Positions 1 through 6,687 of a stretch of DNA of 8,343 bases are shown piece after piece. This stretch comes from Treponema sp. (lineage in GTDB: Bacteria; Spirochaetota; Spirochaetia; Treponematales; Treponemataceae): assembly GCA_017963165.1 (NCBI GenBank), contig JAGCTZ010000034.1, positions 1-8,343 on the forward strand, given 5' to 3'. Numbering within the stretch: position 1 is the first letter of the stretch; every line of letters begins with the position of its first letter. The position numbers were made by a program, and so were the translations under genes. The notes under the pieces are model-generated. The model made no database searches. It was not told where the DNA came from and was given only the letters and a program-made list of their open reading frames with translations.

Positions 1-326
1 GTGAAGGTGACTATGTTATCGTTCGTTTGCCTTCTGGTGAAATGAGAAAAATCAACGGACGCTGCTATGCTACAGTCGGTGTTGTAGGAAACGAAGAACA
101 CATGAATGTTAAGCTTGGTAAAGCCGGACACAGAAGATGGATGGGTGTTCGCCCAACTGTTCGTGGTATGGCAATGAACCCTGTTGATCACCCTCTTGGT
201 GGTGGTGAAGGTGCCGGAAAAGGACGTAACCCAGTTACTCCTTGGGGTCAGCCTTGTAAAGGTTACAAGACTCGTAACAAGAGAAAGACTTCTGACAAGT
301 TTATTGTTAGCCGTCGTAAGAAGTAG
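1..326 (+). CDS. rplB: 50S ribosomal protein L2, C-terminal part (gene runs in from the left edge)
   Basis: L2 is a primary 23S rRNA-binding protein near the peptidyl transferase centre, needed for subunit joining and peptidyl transfer. The reading frame is already open at the left edge: the first complete codon is at position 3, and 107 codons precede the TAG stop. This is roughly the last 40% of a protein usually about 275 residues long. The stretch [13 protein letters not shown] (174-212) matches the invariant L2 loop. Its histidine at 189-191 corresponds to the functionally important His229 of E. coli. The C-terminus ([13 protein letters not shown], then [11 protein letters not shown]) is typical of L2. 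One departure is Leu at 195-197, where E. coli has a second histidine (DHPHGG). It lies 17 bases upstream of rpsS, the standard S10 operon order. The real start is outside the window; the TTG at 27 is an internal leucine codon. Confidence 0.97.
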   Translation, partial: EGDYVIVRLPSGEMRKINGRCYATVGVVGNEEHMNVKLGKAGHRRWMGVRPTVRGMAMNPVDHPLGGGEGAGKGRNPVTPWGQPCKGYKTRNKRKTSDKFIVSRRKK

Positions 327-343
327 TTGCAGAGGAGATAATC

Positions 344-625
344 GTGTCAAGATCTGTTAAGAAAGGACCATTTGTAGAAAAATCACTCTACAAAAAGGTT
401 CAGACAATGAATAAAGAAGCAGACAAGAAAATGATTAAAACATATTCTCGCTGCTCAACAATCATCCCAGAAATGGTTGGTAATACTATTTCTGTTTATA
501 ATGGTAAATCATGGATTCCTGTATACATTACAGAAAACCTGGTTGGTCACAAGCTTGGTGAATTTGCACCAACTCGTACTTTCCATGGCCATGGTGGTTC
601 AGATAAAACAGCCGGAAAGGCTTAA
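344..625 (+). CDS. rpsS: 30S ribosomal protein S19
   Basis: S19 binds the 3' domain of 16S rRNA in the head of the small subunit and, with S13, contacts the A-site tRNA region and the 50S bridge. The 93-residue product has the usual length. It opens with [15 protein letters not shown] and carries the family signature near residues 62-82 ([19 protein letters not shown]), ending in a short basic tail ([13 protein letters not shown]). Translation starts at a GTG, supported by AGAGGAG at 331-337, six bases upstream. Gene order L2-S19-L22 is that of the S10 operon. An overlapping + frame at 477-665 is a shadow of this gene and of rplV. Confidence 0.98.
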   Translation: MSRSVKKGPFVEKSLYKKVQTMNKEADKKMIKTYSRCSTIIPEMVGNTISVYNGKSWIPVYITENLVGHKLGEFAPTRTFHGHGGSDKTAGKA

Positions 626-629
626 TAAT

Positions 630-635
630 AGGTGG
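630..635 (+). promoter_or_regulatory. Shine-Dalgarno site that fixes the rplV start
   Basis: AGGTGG lies five bases before the ATG at 641. An in-frame GTG at 632 would add three residues, but it falls inside this ribosome binding site and has no Shine-Dalgarno sequence of its own. The ATG is therefore the better start. Confidence 0.75.
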
Positions 636-640
636 ATATT

Positions 641-997
641 ATGGCTGAAAAGAAAGGTTATGTAGCCACTACAAAATTCCTGATTGCATCACCAACAAAG
701 GTTCGCCCTGTTGCTAATGTAATTAAATCAAAGTCCTATTCGGAAGCTATGGCAATTCTTGCTAATATGCCACAGAAAGGAGCAGACTTAATTAGTGCAA
801 CTTTAAAATCTGCAGCATCAAATGCTCTTAACCAGAATAGCAAGTTAGATGAAGATATGCTTTACGTTAAAGAAATCAGAATTGATGAAGGTCCAAGATT
901 AAAGAGAATCTGGTTCCGCGCACGTTGCCGTGCAGATCAGTTGCTTAAACGTATGTGCCATATTACCGTTGTCGTTGACGAAAAGGCGGGGGAATAA
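641..997 (+). CDS. rplV: 50S ribosomal protein L22
   Basis: L22 contacts all domains of 23S rRNA. Its long beta-hairpin lines the nascent-peptide exit tunnel beside L4, near the macrolide-binding area. The product is 118 residues from the ATG at 641, chosen over the in-frame GTG at 632 because AGGTGG (630-635) overlaps that codon. The N-terminal half has the L22 core pattern [20 protein letters not shown] (residues 17-36). The hairpin is at about residues 80-112, with DEGPRLKR on the ascending arm and [16 protein letters not shown] on the return. The tip reads IWFRARCR (90-97), where E. coli has IMPRAKGR; the tryptophan, phenylalanine and cysteine are unusual compared with the common Pro and Gly. 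The gene is 3 bases upstream of rpsC, so the two are probably coupled in translation. Confidence 0.97.
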   Translation: MAEKKGYVATTKFLIASPTKVRPVANVIKSKSYSEAMAILANMPQKGADLISATLKSAASNALNQNSKLDEDMLYVKEIRIDEGPRLKRIWFRARCRADQLLKRMCHITVVVDEKAGE

Positions 998-1000
998 AAA

Positions 1001-1744
1001 GTGGGACAGAAAGTTAATCCTATTGGTTTACGCTTAGGTGTAAACAAGACATGGCAGTCACGCTGGTATGCTGATCCACGTGAATATGCAGATTTAGTTC
1101 TGGAAGATCTCAAAATCCGCAAAATGGTTTCTGAGATTCCTGAATGCAAGAACGCTGATATAGCTGAAATTGAAATTGTACGCCATCCTCAGCGCGTTAC
1201 AATCGTAATTCATACAGCTCGCCCAGGTGTAATTATTGGTCAGAAGGGTGCATCAATCGAAAAGATTAGTGCAGACATTCAGAAGCAGCTTACAAAGAAA
1301 GTTCAGCTTAAGATCAAGGAAATCAAACGCGCAGACTTAAATGCTAATTTGATTGCTCAGAACATTGGTCGTCAGCTTGTAGGTCGTGGTTCATTCCGCA
1401 AGGCTATGAAACAGGCAGTAAGTAATGCTATGAGAGCAGGTGCACAGGGTGTTAAGGTTCGTCTTAGTGGACGTCTTGGTGGAGCAGATATGTCTCGTAC
1501 CGAAGAACACAAGGAAGGACGCGTACCTCTTCATACTCTCCGTGCTGATATCGACTATGGTACATATGCAGCATTAACTACATATGGAAAGATTGGTATT
1601 AAAGTATGGGTTTACAATGGTATGAACTATGGTATTGAACACAACGAAGATGCTGGTCAGCTTGTAAAGAAGCCAAGACGCACAGTTCGTCAGGCTGCTG
1701 AAAAGACTGATGGTGCTGAACCTGCTAAAAAGGCAAGGAGTTAG
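1001..1744 (+). CDS. rpsC: 30S ribosomal protein S3
   Basis: S3 sits in the head of the 30S subunit at the mRNA entry channel and takes part in the ribosome's mRNA unwinding activity. The 247-residue product begins [14 protein letters not shown], the standard S3 N-terminus. The type-2 KH RNA-binding domain has its GXXG loop at residues 80-83 (GQKG, in PGVIIGQKG). The C-terminal S3 domain follows, with [12 protein letters not shown] at about 157-168 and [13 protein letters not shown] near 195-207. A charged tail of about 30 residues ([25 protein letters not shown] region) is longer than the core needs, but such tails vary among bacteria. The start is GTG; a purine-rich GGGGGA at 988-993, inside the end of rplV, serves as ribosome binding site. 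It lies 3 bases after rplV and 3 bases before rplP. Confidence 0.98.
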   Translation: MGQKVNPIGLRLGVNKTWQSRWYADPREYADLVLEDLKIRKMVSEIPECKNADIAEIEIVRHPQRVTIVIHTARPGVIIGQKGASIEKISADIQKQLTKKVQLKIKEIKRADLNANLIAQNIGRQLVGRGSFRKAMKQAVSNAMRAGAQGVKVRLSGRLGGADMSRTEEHKEGRVPLHTLRADIDYGTYAALTTYGKIGIKVWVYNGMNYGIEHNEDAGQLVKKPRRTVRQAAEKTDGAEPAKKARS

Positions 1745-1747
1745 TAT

Positions 1748-2167
1748 ATGCCATTAAGTCCAAAAAGAGTTATTCACCGTAAGGTGCAGCGTGGTCGCGA
1801 AAAAGGTTTTGCAACACGTGATAATAAAATTGACTTCGGAGACATTGCATTAGTTGCATTGGAACCAACTTGGTTAGACGCTAAAGTAATTGAAGCAGCC
1901 CGTGTTGCTATCAACCGTACTTTGGATCGTAAAGGTAATGTTTGGATTCGTATTTTCCCGGACAAGCCTATTACAAAGAAACCAGCCGAAGTTCGTATGG
2001 GTAAGGGTAAAGGTGCTCCAGATCATTGGGCAGCTGTTATCAAACCTGGAATGATTTTGTTTGAAGTTGGTGGAGTAGATATCAACCTTGCTAAACAGGC
2101 TCTCGAGCTTGCAGGAGATAAACTCCCGGTTTTAACAAAAGTAGCTTATAAGCCAACACACGACTAG
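1748..2167 (+). CDS. rplP: 50S ribosomal protein L16
   Basis: L16 binds 23S rRNA next to the A site and the peptidyl transferase centre and helps organise tRNA binding and the 5S rRNA region. The 139-residue product is of normal length. It begins MPLSPKRVIHRKVQRGR and has the family motif VRMGKGKGAPDHW at residues 82-94. Arg83 corresponds to the arginine that is hydroxylated in E. coli L16 (Arg81); whether it is modified here cannot be seen. IKPGMILFEVGGV at about 98-110 is also typical. The ribosome binding site AAGGAG (1735-1740) lies within the end of rpsC, seven bases before the ATG, so translation is likely coupled to S3. The stop TAG is the first part of TAGGAGG, which serves rpmC. Confidence 0.98.
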   Translation: MPLSPKRVIHRKVQRGREKGFATRDNKIDFGDIALVALEPTWLDAKVIEAARVAINRTLDRKGNVWIRIFPDKPITKKPAEVRMGKGKGAPDHWAAVIKPGMILFEVGGVDINLAKQALELAGDKLPVLTKVAYKPTHD

Positions 2168-2178
2168 GAGGAAATAAG

Positions 2179-2391
2179 ATGGCTGATTCAAAGAAAAAGA
2201 ATGACAAAGAACTGTCTTATAAAGAACTCGTAGCAAAGCGTGACGAGCTTAACAAGGAATACATGGATCTCCGTTTTAAGATGGTAGTTTCACATGTAGA
2301 TAACCCAATGCAGAAACGTACAATGCGCCGCGAAATCGCACGCTTGAATACGTTCATTAGCCAGAAAGAAAAAGCTGGCGAGAATAAGTAG
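2179..2391 (+). CDS. rpmC: 50S ribosomal protein L29
   Basis: L29 is a small, mostly helical protein at the peptide tunnel exit next to L23, part of the docking platform for signal recognition particle and trigger factor. The 70-residue product has the expected two long helices: a charged N-terminal one (ELSYKELVAKRDELNKEYMD) and a second carrying the L29 signature NPMQKRTMRREIARLNT at about residues 42-58. The first ten residues (MADSKKKNDK) form a lysine-rich extension ahead of the core. The ATG is preceded by a strong AGGAGG (2166-2171) that overlaps the rplP stop codon. Its own TAG stop again runs into the next ribosome binding site (TAGGAG, 2389-2394). Confidence 0.97.
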   Translation: MADSKKKNDKELSYKELVAKRDELNKEYMDLRFKMVVSHVDNPMQKRTMRREIARLNTFISQKEKAGENK

Positions 2392-2401
2392 GAGCTGAAC
2401 T

Positions 2402-2677
2402 GTGGAAAACAAAGCTGCTCAGACTGTAAAGAATGCTAAACGTTCATTTGTAGGACTTGTAACATCAGAAAAGATGGACAAGACAGTTGTTGTAGAAATC
2501 ACAACTAAAAAAATGGACCGTCTTTACAAGAAATATGTAACTAGAACAAAGAAGTACATGGCTCATGATGAAAAGAATGATGCACATGTAGGTGATACTG
2601 TTCGTATCGTTGAATGCAGACCATTAAGCAAAAATAAATGCTGGCGTCTTGCTGAAATCATCGAACGCGCTAAATAA
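2402..2677 (+). CDS. rpsQ: 30S ribosomal protein S17
   Basis: S17 is an OB-fold primary 16S rRNA-binding protein of the 5' domain that helps early 30S assembly. The 91-residue product has the core KRSFVGLVTSEKMDKTVVVEI at residues 13-33 (the first beta strands) and the C-terminal signature GDTVRIVECRPLSKNKCWRL at 64-83. The first twelve residues form a short extension compared with E. coli. The start is GTG, with AGGAG at 2390-2394 seven bases upstream and overlapping the rpmC stop. Reading order L29-S17 closes the S10 operon in the E. coli layout. The following gap of 21 bases is too short for an obvious separate spc promoter. Confidence 0.97.
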   Translation: MENKAAQTVKNAKRSFVGLVTSEKMDKTVVVEITTKKMDRLYKKYVTRTKKYMAHDEKNDAHVGDTVRIVECRPLSKNKCWRLAEIIERAK

Positions 2678-2698
2678 TTTTTAAGGAGTTGTAGAATT

Positions 2699-3067
2699 AT
2701 GATTCAGATGCAATCTTGTATGACAGTTGCTGATAACTCCGGAGCAAAACTTGTTCAGTGTATTAAAGTTATCGGTGGTTCACATCGCAGATACGCAGGT
2801 ATCGGTGATATCGTGGTTGTAGCAGTAAAGGATGCAATCCCTACTTCTACTATTAAAAAAGGTGCTATTGAAAAGGCTGTTATCGTACGTCAGGCTAAAG
2901 AATACCGTCGTCCAGATGGAACTTATATCCGTTTTGATGACAACGCTTGTGTTCTTGTTGACGACAGCAAGAATCCAAAAGGAAAACGTATTTTTGGACC
3001 TGTAGCTCGTGAGCTCCGTGATATGGACTTTATGAAGATCATATCTTTGGCTCCAGAGGTTCTTTAA
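2699..3067 (+). CDS. rplN: 50S ribosomal protein L14
   Basis: L14 lies at the 30S-50S interface, contacts L19 and 16S rRNA helix 14, and is the target of the silencing factor RsfS in many bacteria. The 122-residue product has exactly the usual length. Recognisable parts are [17 protein letters not shown] (8-24), the loop [20 protein letters not shown] (67-86), and the highly conserved [14 protein letters not shown] at about 95-108. The ATG follows AAGGAG (2683-2688) after ten bases, a slightly long spacing. In E. coli this gene opens the spc operon; here the 21-base gap to rpsQ suggests read-through from S10. Codon 5 is CAA, the only CAA glutamine codon I could find in the ribosomal protein genes of this window. 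A 142-codon open frame on the opposite strand (2780-3208) is a shadow. Confidence 0.98.
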   Translation: MIQMQSCMTVADNSGAKLVQCIKVIGGSHRRYAGIGDIVVVAVKDAIPTSTIKKGAIEKAVIVRQAKEYRRPDGTYIRFDDNACVLVDDSKNPKGKRIFGPVARELRDMDFMKIISLAPEVL

Positions 3068-3077
3068 GGAGAAAGAA

Positions 3078-3392
3078 ATGTTAACAAAGACAAAAATCCG
3101 TAAAGATGACACAGTACAGGTACTTGCTGGAAAAGATAAAGGAAAGCGTGGAACAGTTGTTCGCGTAATCCCTAAAAAAGATGCAGTAATAGTATCTGGT
3201 GTAAACATTGTTAAAAAAGCAATGAGAAAAAAGAGTCAGCAGGATCAGGGCGGTATCGCTGAGATCGAAGCTCCTCTTAATATTTCAAATGTAGCAATCG
3301 TATGTAAAAAGTGCGGTCCTACAAGAATTGGTTATAAAATCGACGGCGACAAAAAAGTTCGCGTCTGCCGTAAATGTGGAGATGCATTGTAA
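3078..3392 (+). CDS. rplX: 50S ribosomal protein L24, with two CXXC pairs
   Basis: L24 is one of the two assembly-initiator proteins of the large subunit and sits near the tunnel exit. The product is 104 residues. A KOW motif occupies about residues 7-34 ([19 protein letters not shown] then TVVRVIPKK), followed by [12 protein letters not shown], typical of bacterial L24. The C-terminal part has CKKC (76-79) and CRKC (97-100) flanking PTRIGYKI, a possible zinc ribbon seen in many bacterial L24 proteins but lacking in others; metal binding here is inferred. AAGGAG (3066-3071), overlapping the rplN stop, precedes the ATG by six bases. The stop codon shares its last A with the ATG of rplE (TAATG), a classic coupling overlap. 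Confidence 0.97.
   Translation: MLTKTKIRKDDTVQVLAGKDKGKRGTVVRVIPKKDAVIVSGVNIVKKAMRKKSQQDQGGIAEIEAPLNISNVAIVCKKCGPTRIGYKIDGDKKVRVCRKCGDAL
3378..3381 (+). promoter_or_regulatory. Ribosome binding site inside rplX that fixes the rplE start
   Basis: GGAG in the last codons of rplX lies ten bases before the ATG at 3392. The alternative in-frame ATG at 3374 is upstream of this site, lies inside rplX, has no Shine-Dalgarno sequence, and would add six residues (MWRCIV) foreign to L5. Confidence 0.6.
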
Positions 3393-3943
3393 TGGCAAAT
3401 TACGTACCTCGGCTTAAGAAAGTCTATAAAGACGAAATCGCCCCTGCTCTTATGAAAGAGTTTAACTACAAATCTGTAATGCAGATTCCTGCAATTAAAA
3501 AGATTGTAGTAAGTATGGGTGTTGGTGAAGCTCTCACAAATAAGAAACTCCTTGATGCCGCAGTAGCTGACTTAACTCAGATTACAGGTCAGAAAGCTGT
3601 AAAAACAAAGGCTAAAAAGAGTATTGCTAACTTTAAGTTACGTGAGGGCAATGAAGTGGGTGCAATGGTAACATTGCGCGGAGACATTATGTATGAATTC
3701 CTTGATCGTCTCATCAATGTTGCTTTCCCACGTATTAAGGATTTCCGCGGAATCAAAGCAACTGGTTTTGATGGTCACGGAAATTTCTCAGTTGGTATTA
3801 CTGAACAGTTGATTTTCCCAGAAATTGATTTTGACAAAGTTGTTAAAATTGCTGGTATGAATATCACATTCGTAACAAGTGCTCCAACAGATGCAGAATC
3901 TAAAGCACTTCTTACAAAGTTCAACATGCCTTTCCGTAAGTAG
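3392..3943 (+). CDS. rplE: 50S ribosomal protein L5
   Basis: L5 binds 5S rRNA in the central protuberance and contacts P-site tRNA and, through intersubunit bridge B1b, S13. Counted from the ATG at 3392 the product is 183 residues, the usual length, starting [20 protein letters not shown]. The N-terminal L5 signature is at about 32-46 ([16 protein letters not shown]). The C-terminal domain carries [16 protein letters not shown] (82-97), the loop [20 protein letters not shown] (112-131) and the conserved [13 protein letters not shown] (138-150). The first base of the gene is the last base of the rplX stop, so translation is probably coupled. In E. coli the translational repressor S8 binds mRNA near this start; I could not recognise such a hairpin here. 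The TAG stop begins TAGGTGA, the ribosome binding site of rpsN. Confidence 0.97.
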   Translation: MANYVPRLKKVYKDEIAPALMKEFNYKSVMQIPAIKKIVVSMGVGEALTNKKLLDAAVADLTQITGQKAVKTKAKKSIANFKLREGNEVGAMVTLRGDIMYEFLDRLINVAFPRIKDFRGIKATGFDGHGNFSVGITEQLIFPEIDFDKVVKIAGMNITFVTSAPTDAESKALLTKFNMPFRK

Positions 3944-3950
3944 GTGAAGT

Positions 3951-4136
3951 ATGGCAAAAAAATCAATGATTATTAAACAGGCCCGCAAACAGAAATATCC
4001 GACACGTGAATACAATCGCTGTCAGATCTGCGGACGTCCACATGGATATCTACGTAAGTTTAAGATGTGTCGTCTTTGCTTCCGTAAATTAGCAAGTGAA
4101 GGCCAGCTTCCTGGCATAACAAAATCAAGTTGGTAG
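3951..4136 (+). CDS. rpsN: 30S ribosomal protein S14, short zinc-binding (type Z) form
   Basis: S14 is a late-assembling protein of the 30S head next to S3, S10 and S19. This 61-residue version is the short form found in Gram-positives, spirochaetes and others, as opposed to the roughly 100-residue zinc-free form of E. coli. Four cysteines, C24 and C27 (CQIC) and C40 and C43 (CRLC), make a CXXC-X12-CXXC zinc site. The C-terminus, [18 protein letters not shown], is the expected family ending. The ribosome binding site AGGTGA (3942-3947) overlaps the rplE stop. TAGGAG at its end feeds rpsH. Its zinc site, with those of L24 and L36, makes three potential zinc-binding ribosomal proteins in the window. 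The lack of a second S14 gene cannot be judged from this window. Confidence 0.98.
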   Translation: MAKKSMIIKQARKQKYPTREYNRCQICGRPHGYLRKFKMCRLCFRKLASEGQLPGITKSSW

Positions 4137-4145
4137 GAGATAGAA

Positions 4146-4544
4146 ATGAGTGCATCAGATCCAGTAGCAGATATGCTTACAAAGGTTCGTAATGCGGCTA
4201 TGGCCCGCCACGAAAAAGTAGATGTTCCTTCATCAAAATTAAAGTTGGAAATCGTTAAGATTTTAAAAACAGAAGGATACATTAAAAACTTTAAAAAGGT
4301 TCAGGAAGATGGAAAGAACACACTTCGTATTTTCTTGAAATATGATGATGATAATAATCCGGTAATCCACGGTGTTAAGAAAATTTCTACACCAGGTCGC
4401 CGTGTTTATTCTGGCTACAAAGATTTGCCACGCGTTTATAACGGTTATGGTACAGTCATTGTTTCAACTTCTTCTGGTGTTACAACTGGTAAGAAAGCAA
4501 CTGAAAAAATGGTTGGTGGCGAATTAGTTTGCACAATCTGGTAA
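4146..4544 (+). CDS. rpsH: 30S ribosomal protein S8
   Basis: S8 is a primary 16S rRNA-binding protein of the central domain, required for platform assembly. In E. coli it is also the translational repressor of the spc operon. The 132-residue product has the normal length. The N-terminal domain begins [20 protein letters not shown] (4-23), and the short acidic insert YDDDNN at 66-71 is in a variable loop. The C-terminal rRNA-binding domain has the S8 signature [12 protein letters not shown] at 107-118 and ends GGELVCTIW. The Ser-Thr-Ser-Ser-Gly segment holds the residues that contact 16S helix 21 in the family. AGGAG (4135-4139) overlaps the rpsN stop, six bases before the ATG. Autogenous control of the spc genes by this protein is plausible by analogy only. 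Confidence 0.98.
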   Translation: MSASDPVADMLTKVRNAAMARHEKVDVPSSKLKLEIVKILKTEGYIKNFKKVQEDGKNTLRIFLKYDDDNNPVIHGVKKISTPGRRVYSGYKDLPRVYNGYGTVIVSTSSGVTTGKKATEKMVGGELVCTIW

Positions 4545-4557
4545 TAGGGGGGAAGGT

Positions 4558-5097
4558 ATGTCTAAAGTAGGTAAACTTCCTGTTGCTATTCCAGCAGGTG
4601 TAACAATTAATGTTGCAAACGGTGTAATTTCTGTAAAGGGACCAAAAGGTGAACTTACACAGAAATATCACGATGAAATCGACATTAAAGTAGAGGGAAC
4701 TGAAGTTCTCCTTTCAACAAAGAACGATGCTAAACAGACTAATGCTTACCACGGGCTTTACAGAAGCCTTATTGCTAACATGGTTAAAGGTGTTACAGAA
4801 GGATTCTCTAAGACTCTCGTAATCACTGGTGTAGGTTATCGTGCAGAAGTTAAAGGTAAAGAACTCGTAATGAACCTTGGTTATTCAAGTGACTTTATTG
4901 CTATTATTCCAGAAGGACTTACAGTAACAGCAACTCCAGATGGAAAACTCACAATTTCTGGTATTAATAAGCAGTTAGTTGGTGAATTTAGTTCTCAGAT
5001 TCGTAAATTACGAAAACCTGAACCATACAAAGGAAAGGGTATTCGTTATGATAATGAAGTTATCCGCCGCAAGGTTGGTAAGACTGGTGTTAAATAA
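4558..5097 (+). CDS. rplF: 50S ribosomal protein L6
   Basis: L6 lies at the base of the L7/L12 stalk, close to the sarcin-ricin loop and the elongation-factor binding area. The 179-residue product shows the two tandem L6 folds: repeat one from [15 protein letters not shown] to about residue 80, and repeat two from about 85 ([19 protein letters not shown]). The L6 signature PEPYKGKGI is at 154-162, followed by [19 protein letters not shown]-rich ribosome binding site, GGGGGGA at 4547-4553, is close to the ATG. The stop TAA begins TAAGGTGA, which acts as the ribosome binding site of rplR. No unusual residues stand out. Confidence 0.98.
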   Translation: MSKVGKLPVAIPAGVTINVANGVISVKGPKGELTQKYHDEIDIKVEGTEVLLSTKNDAKQTNAYHGLYRSLIANMVKGVTEGFSKTLVITGVGYRAEVKGKELVMNLGYSSDFIAIIPEGLTVTATPDGKLTISGINKQLVGEFSSQIRKLRKPEPYKGKGIRYDNEVIRRKVGKTGVK

Positions 5098-5108
5098 GGT
5101 GAAGCTAT

Positions 5109-5471
5109 ATGTTTAAGAAAATGAACGATAAAAACAGAAAACGCTTGCACAGAAAGATTCATATCCGTAAGTCAATTTATGGAACTGCAGAAAGACCTAG
5201 AATGTCTATCACACGCAGTAATAAAAATATTTCTGTTCAGGTTATTAATGACGATGAAGGAAAGACTTTAGCTTCTATTTCAACAATGGAAAAAGAATTT
5301 GCAAGCGTAAAACCTAATACAGAAGGTGCTGCAAAACTTGGTGAAGCTTTAGGAGCACGCCTTAAGGATAAGAAAATCTCTAAGGTTGTATTCGACAGAA
5401 ATGGTTACTTATACCATGGTGTAGTAAAAGCTTTCGCTGATGGTGCCCGTAAAGCCGGTATCGAATTCTAG
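5109..5471 (+). CDS. rplR: 50S ribosomal protein L18
   Basis: L18 binds 5S rRNA and brings it, with L5, into the central protuberance. The product is 120 residues, the normal length. A basic N-terminus ([20 protein letters not shown]) leads into the [19 protein letters not shown] core (28-46). The C-terminal half has the conserved [20 protein letters not shown] (77-96) and [27 protein letters not shown] (5096-5102), overlapping the rplF stop, is six bases before the ATG. An ATG four codons further in (5121) would give a slightly shorter protein but lacks as good a ribosome binding site. Order L6-L18-S5-L30-L15 is the conserved spc arrangement. Confidence 0.98.
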   Translation: MFKKMNDKNRKRLHRKIHIRKSIYGTAERPRMSITRSNKNISVQVINDDEGKTLASISTMEKEFASVKPNTEGAAKLGEALGARLKDKKISKVVFDRNGYLYHGVVKAFADGARKAGIEF

Positions 5472-5479
5472 GAGAAATT

Positions 5480-5995
5480 ATGGAACATCAGAAAAACTTT
5501 GATAAAGAACCAAAAGAGAAAGAGTTTGTAGAAAAGCTCGTTACACTCAACAGAACAAGTAAAACTGTAAAGGGTGGACGTCGTATGGCTTTTGCTGCTC
5601 TTACTGTTGTTGGTGATCAGAAAGGACGCGTAGGATACGGTCTTGGTAAAGCTAATGACGTATCTGAAGCTATTAAAAAGAGTATTGATAAAGCAAAGAG
5701 AAACCTTATCAACGTTCCTATGAAGAATGGTACATTACCACATGAAATCATTGGAAAATATAAGAGCTCTGAAGTATTGCTCAAGCCAGCTTGTTCCGGT
5801 ACTGGAATCATCGCCGGTGGTACAGTTCGTGCCATCATGGAAGCTGCAGGTGCAACAGACATTCAGTCTAAATCTTTGGGATCAAGCTCTGCTGTAAATG
5901 TTGTTCGCGCTACATTCGACGCTATCACTAAATTGATGGATGCTAAGAAGGTTGCTGCAAACAGAGGTAAAACTCTTGATGAGTTGTGGGGTTAA
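5480..5995 (+). CDS. rpsE: 30S ribosomal protein S5
   Basis: S5 is at the back of the 30S body near the mRNA entry and the decoding site; changes in its N-terminal loop cause spectinomycin resistance or ribosomal ambiguity in E. coli. The product is 171 residues. The first 18 are charged and variable. The double-stranded-RNA-binding-like domain starts at LVTLNRTSKTVKGGRRMAF (21-39); the VKGGRR loop is the region linked to spectinomycin and looks wild type. GRVGYGLGKANDVSEAIKK at 50-68 is a family signature. The C-terminal domain has PACSGTGIIAGGTVRAIMEA (103-122), the GATDIQSKSLGSSSAVNVVRAT segment, and ends GKTLDELWG. AGGAG (5470-5474), overlapping the rplR stop, precedes the ATG by five bases. 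Only 3 bases separate it from rpmD. Confidence 0.98.
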   Translation: MEHQKNFDKEPKEKEFVEKLVTLNRTSKTVKGGRRMAFAALTVVGDQKGRVGYGLGKANDVSEAIKKSIDKAKRNLINVPMKNGTLPHEIIGKYKSSEVLLKPACSGTGIIAGGTVRAIMEAAGATDIQSKSLGSSSAVNVVRATFDAITKLMDAKKVAANRGKTLDELWG

Positions 5996-5998
5996 TGT

Positions 5999-6187
5999 AT
6001 GGCTAAAGCAAAACAGGTTAAAGTTACATTAATTAGAAGTATAATTGGTCAGAAACCAGCTAAGGTTGCAACTGTTCGCAGTCTTGGACTTAAGAAGATT
6101 AATTCTTCAAACGTTCTTCCTGCTAACGAAGCTGTTCTTGGTATGGTAGCTGCTGTATCTCATTTAGTTAAAGTTGAGGAGATCTAA
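5999..6187 (+). CDS. rpmD: 50S ribosomal protein L30
   Basis: L30 is a small bacterial large-subunit protein that binds 23S rRNA domain II. It is absent from some lineages, so its presence here is informative. The 62-residue product has the compact family pattern: KVTLIRSIIGQKPAKVATVR (8-27, with the conserved strand then helix), SLGLKKINSSNVLPANEAV (28-46), and GMVAAVSHLVKVEEI at the end. The ribosome binding site is weaker than elsewhere: GTGGGG at 5986-5991, inside the last codons of rpsE, seven bases before the ATG. Translation coupling to S5 probably compensates. An ATG at 5995 is out of frame. The gene ends 1 base before rplO. Confidence 0.96.
   Translation: MAKAKQVKVTLIRSIIGQKPAKVATVRSLGLKKINSSNVLPANEAVLGMVAAVSHLVKVEEI
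6176..6181 (+). promoter_or_regulatory. Shine-Dalgarno site that fixes the rplO start
   Basis: GAGGAG within the last codons of rpmD lies seven bases before the ATG at 6189. A TTG at 6174 in the same frame would add five residues, but it lies just upstream of this site and has no ribosome binding sequence of its own. The ATG at 6189 gives the standard L15 beginning. Confidence 0.75.
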
Positions 6188-6188
6188 A

Positions 6189-6674
6189 ATGGCAGAATAT
6201 AATCCAATTCTTAGCGCTCCTCAGGGTGCTAACAAACAGCCTAAACGCGTTGGACGTGGTTCATCTTCTGGACTTGGTACAACAGCAGGTAAAGGTAACA
6301 AAGGTCAGCAGTCAAGATCTGGTAAGGCTGGTCCTTACGTAGGTTTTGAAGGTGGACAGATGCCTCTTTACAGACGTATCGCACACAAAGGTTTTTCAAA
6401 CTATCCTTTCAAGAAAGAATATGTTTGCATCAATCTTAATCAGCTTGAAGCAAAATTCAATGACGGTGAAACTGTAGATAAGCCAGCTCTTATTGCTAAA
6501 GGATTTATCACAGCAAAATCTACTACATTGGTAAAGATTCTTGGTGATGGTGATCTTAAAAAGAAACTCAACGTTGTTGTTGATAAGATTTCCGCTTCTG
6601 CTCAGAAGAAAATTGAAAAAGCAGGTGGTTCGGTAAAGCTTATCGAAGTAAAAACAGCTGAAGGTAAAAAATAG
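6189..6674 (+). CDS. rplO: 50S ribosomal protein L15
   Basis: L15 is a late-assembly large-subunit protein whose long glycine-rich N-terminal arm threads into 23S rRNA. From the ATG at 6189 the product is 161 residues, slightly longer than the E. coli protein of about 144. The arm is seen as RVGRGSSSGLGTTAGKGNKG (20-39), GKAGPYVGFEGGQMPLYRR (45-63) and then AHKGFSN. The globular C-terminal half is poorly conserved in the family, but FITAKSTTLVKILGDGDLKKK and the ending KAGGSVKLIEVK are typical. The ORF can be read five codons further upstream from a TTG, which I reject because GAGGAG at 6176-6181 sits between that codon and the ATG. It lies 1 base after rpmD and 13 bases before secY. Confidence 0.97.
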   Translation: MAEYNPILSAPQGANKQPKRVGRGSSSGLGTTAGKGNKGQQSRSGKAGPYVGFEGGQMPLYRRIAHKGFSNYPFKKEYVCINLNQLEAKFNDGETVDKPALIAKGFITAKSTTLVKILGDGDLKKKLNVVVDKISASAQKKIEKAGGSVKLIEVKTAEGKK

Positions 6675-6687
6675 GGCGGTGTAGACC

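Noticed and set aside
632..640. GTG start for rplV three codons upstream
   Set aside because: The GTG is part of the AGGTGG ribosome binding site used by the ATG at 641.
477..665. 62-codon + strand open frame overlapping rpsS and the start of rplV
   Set aside because: It is an out-of-frame shadow; the S19 and L22 frames in the same stretch are unambiguous.
937..1149. 70-codon - strand open frame, and similar ones at 1774-1965, 3775-4015, 4022-4282, 4480-4671, 5617-5862 and 7677-7916
   Set aside because: All are antisense to well-identified genes, with no family similarity and no independent signals.
2780..3208. 142-codon open frame on the - strand
   Set aside because: It lies fully antisense to rplN and rplX, which are certain. 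The translation resembles no family I know and no ribosome binding site supports it. It is open by chance from codon composition.
3374..3391. Upstream ATG start for rplE
   Set aside because: It is inside rplX, before the GGAG site, and adds residues not seen in L5.
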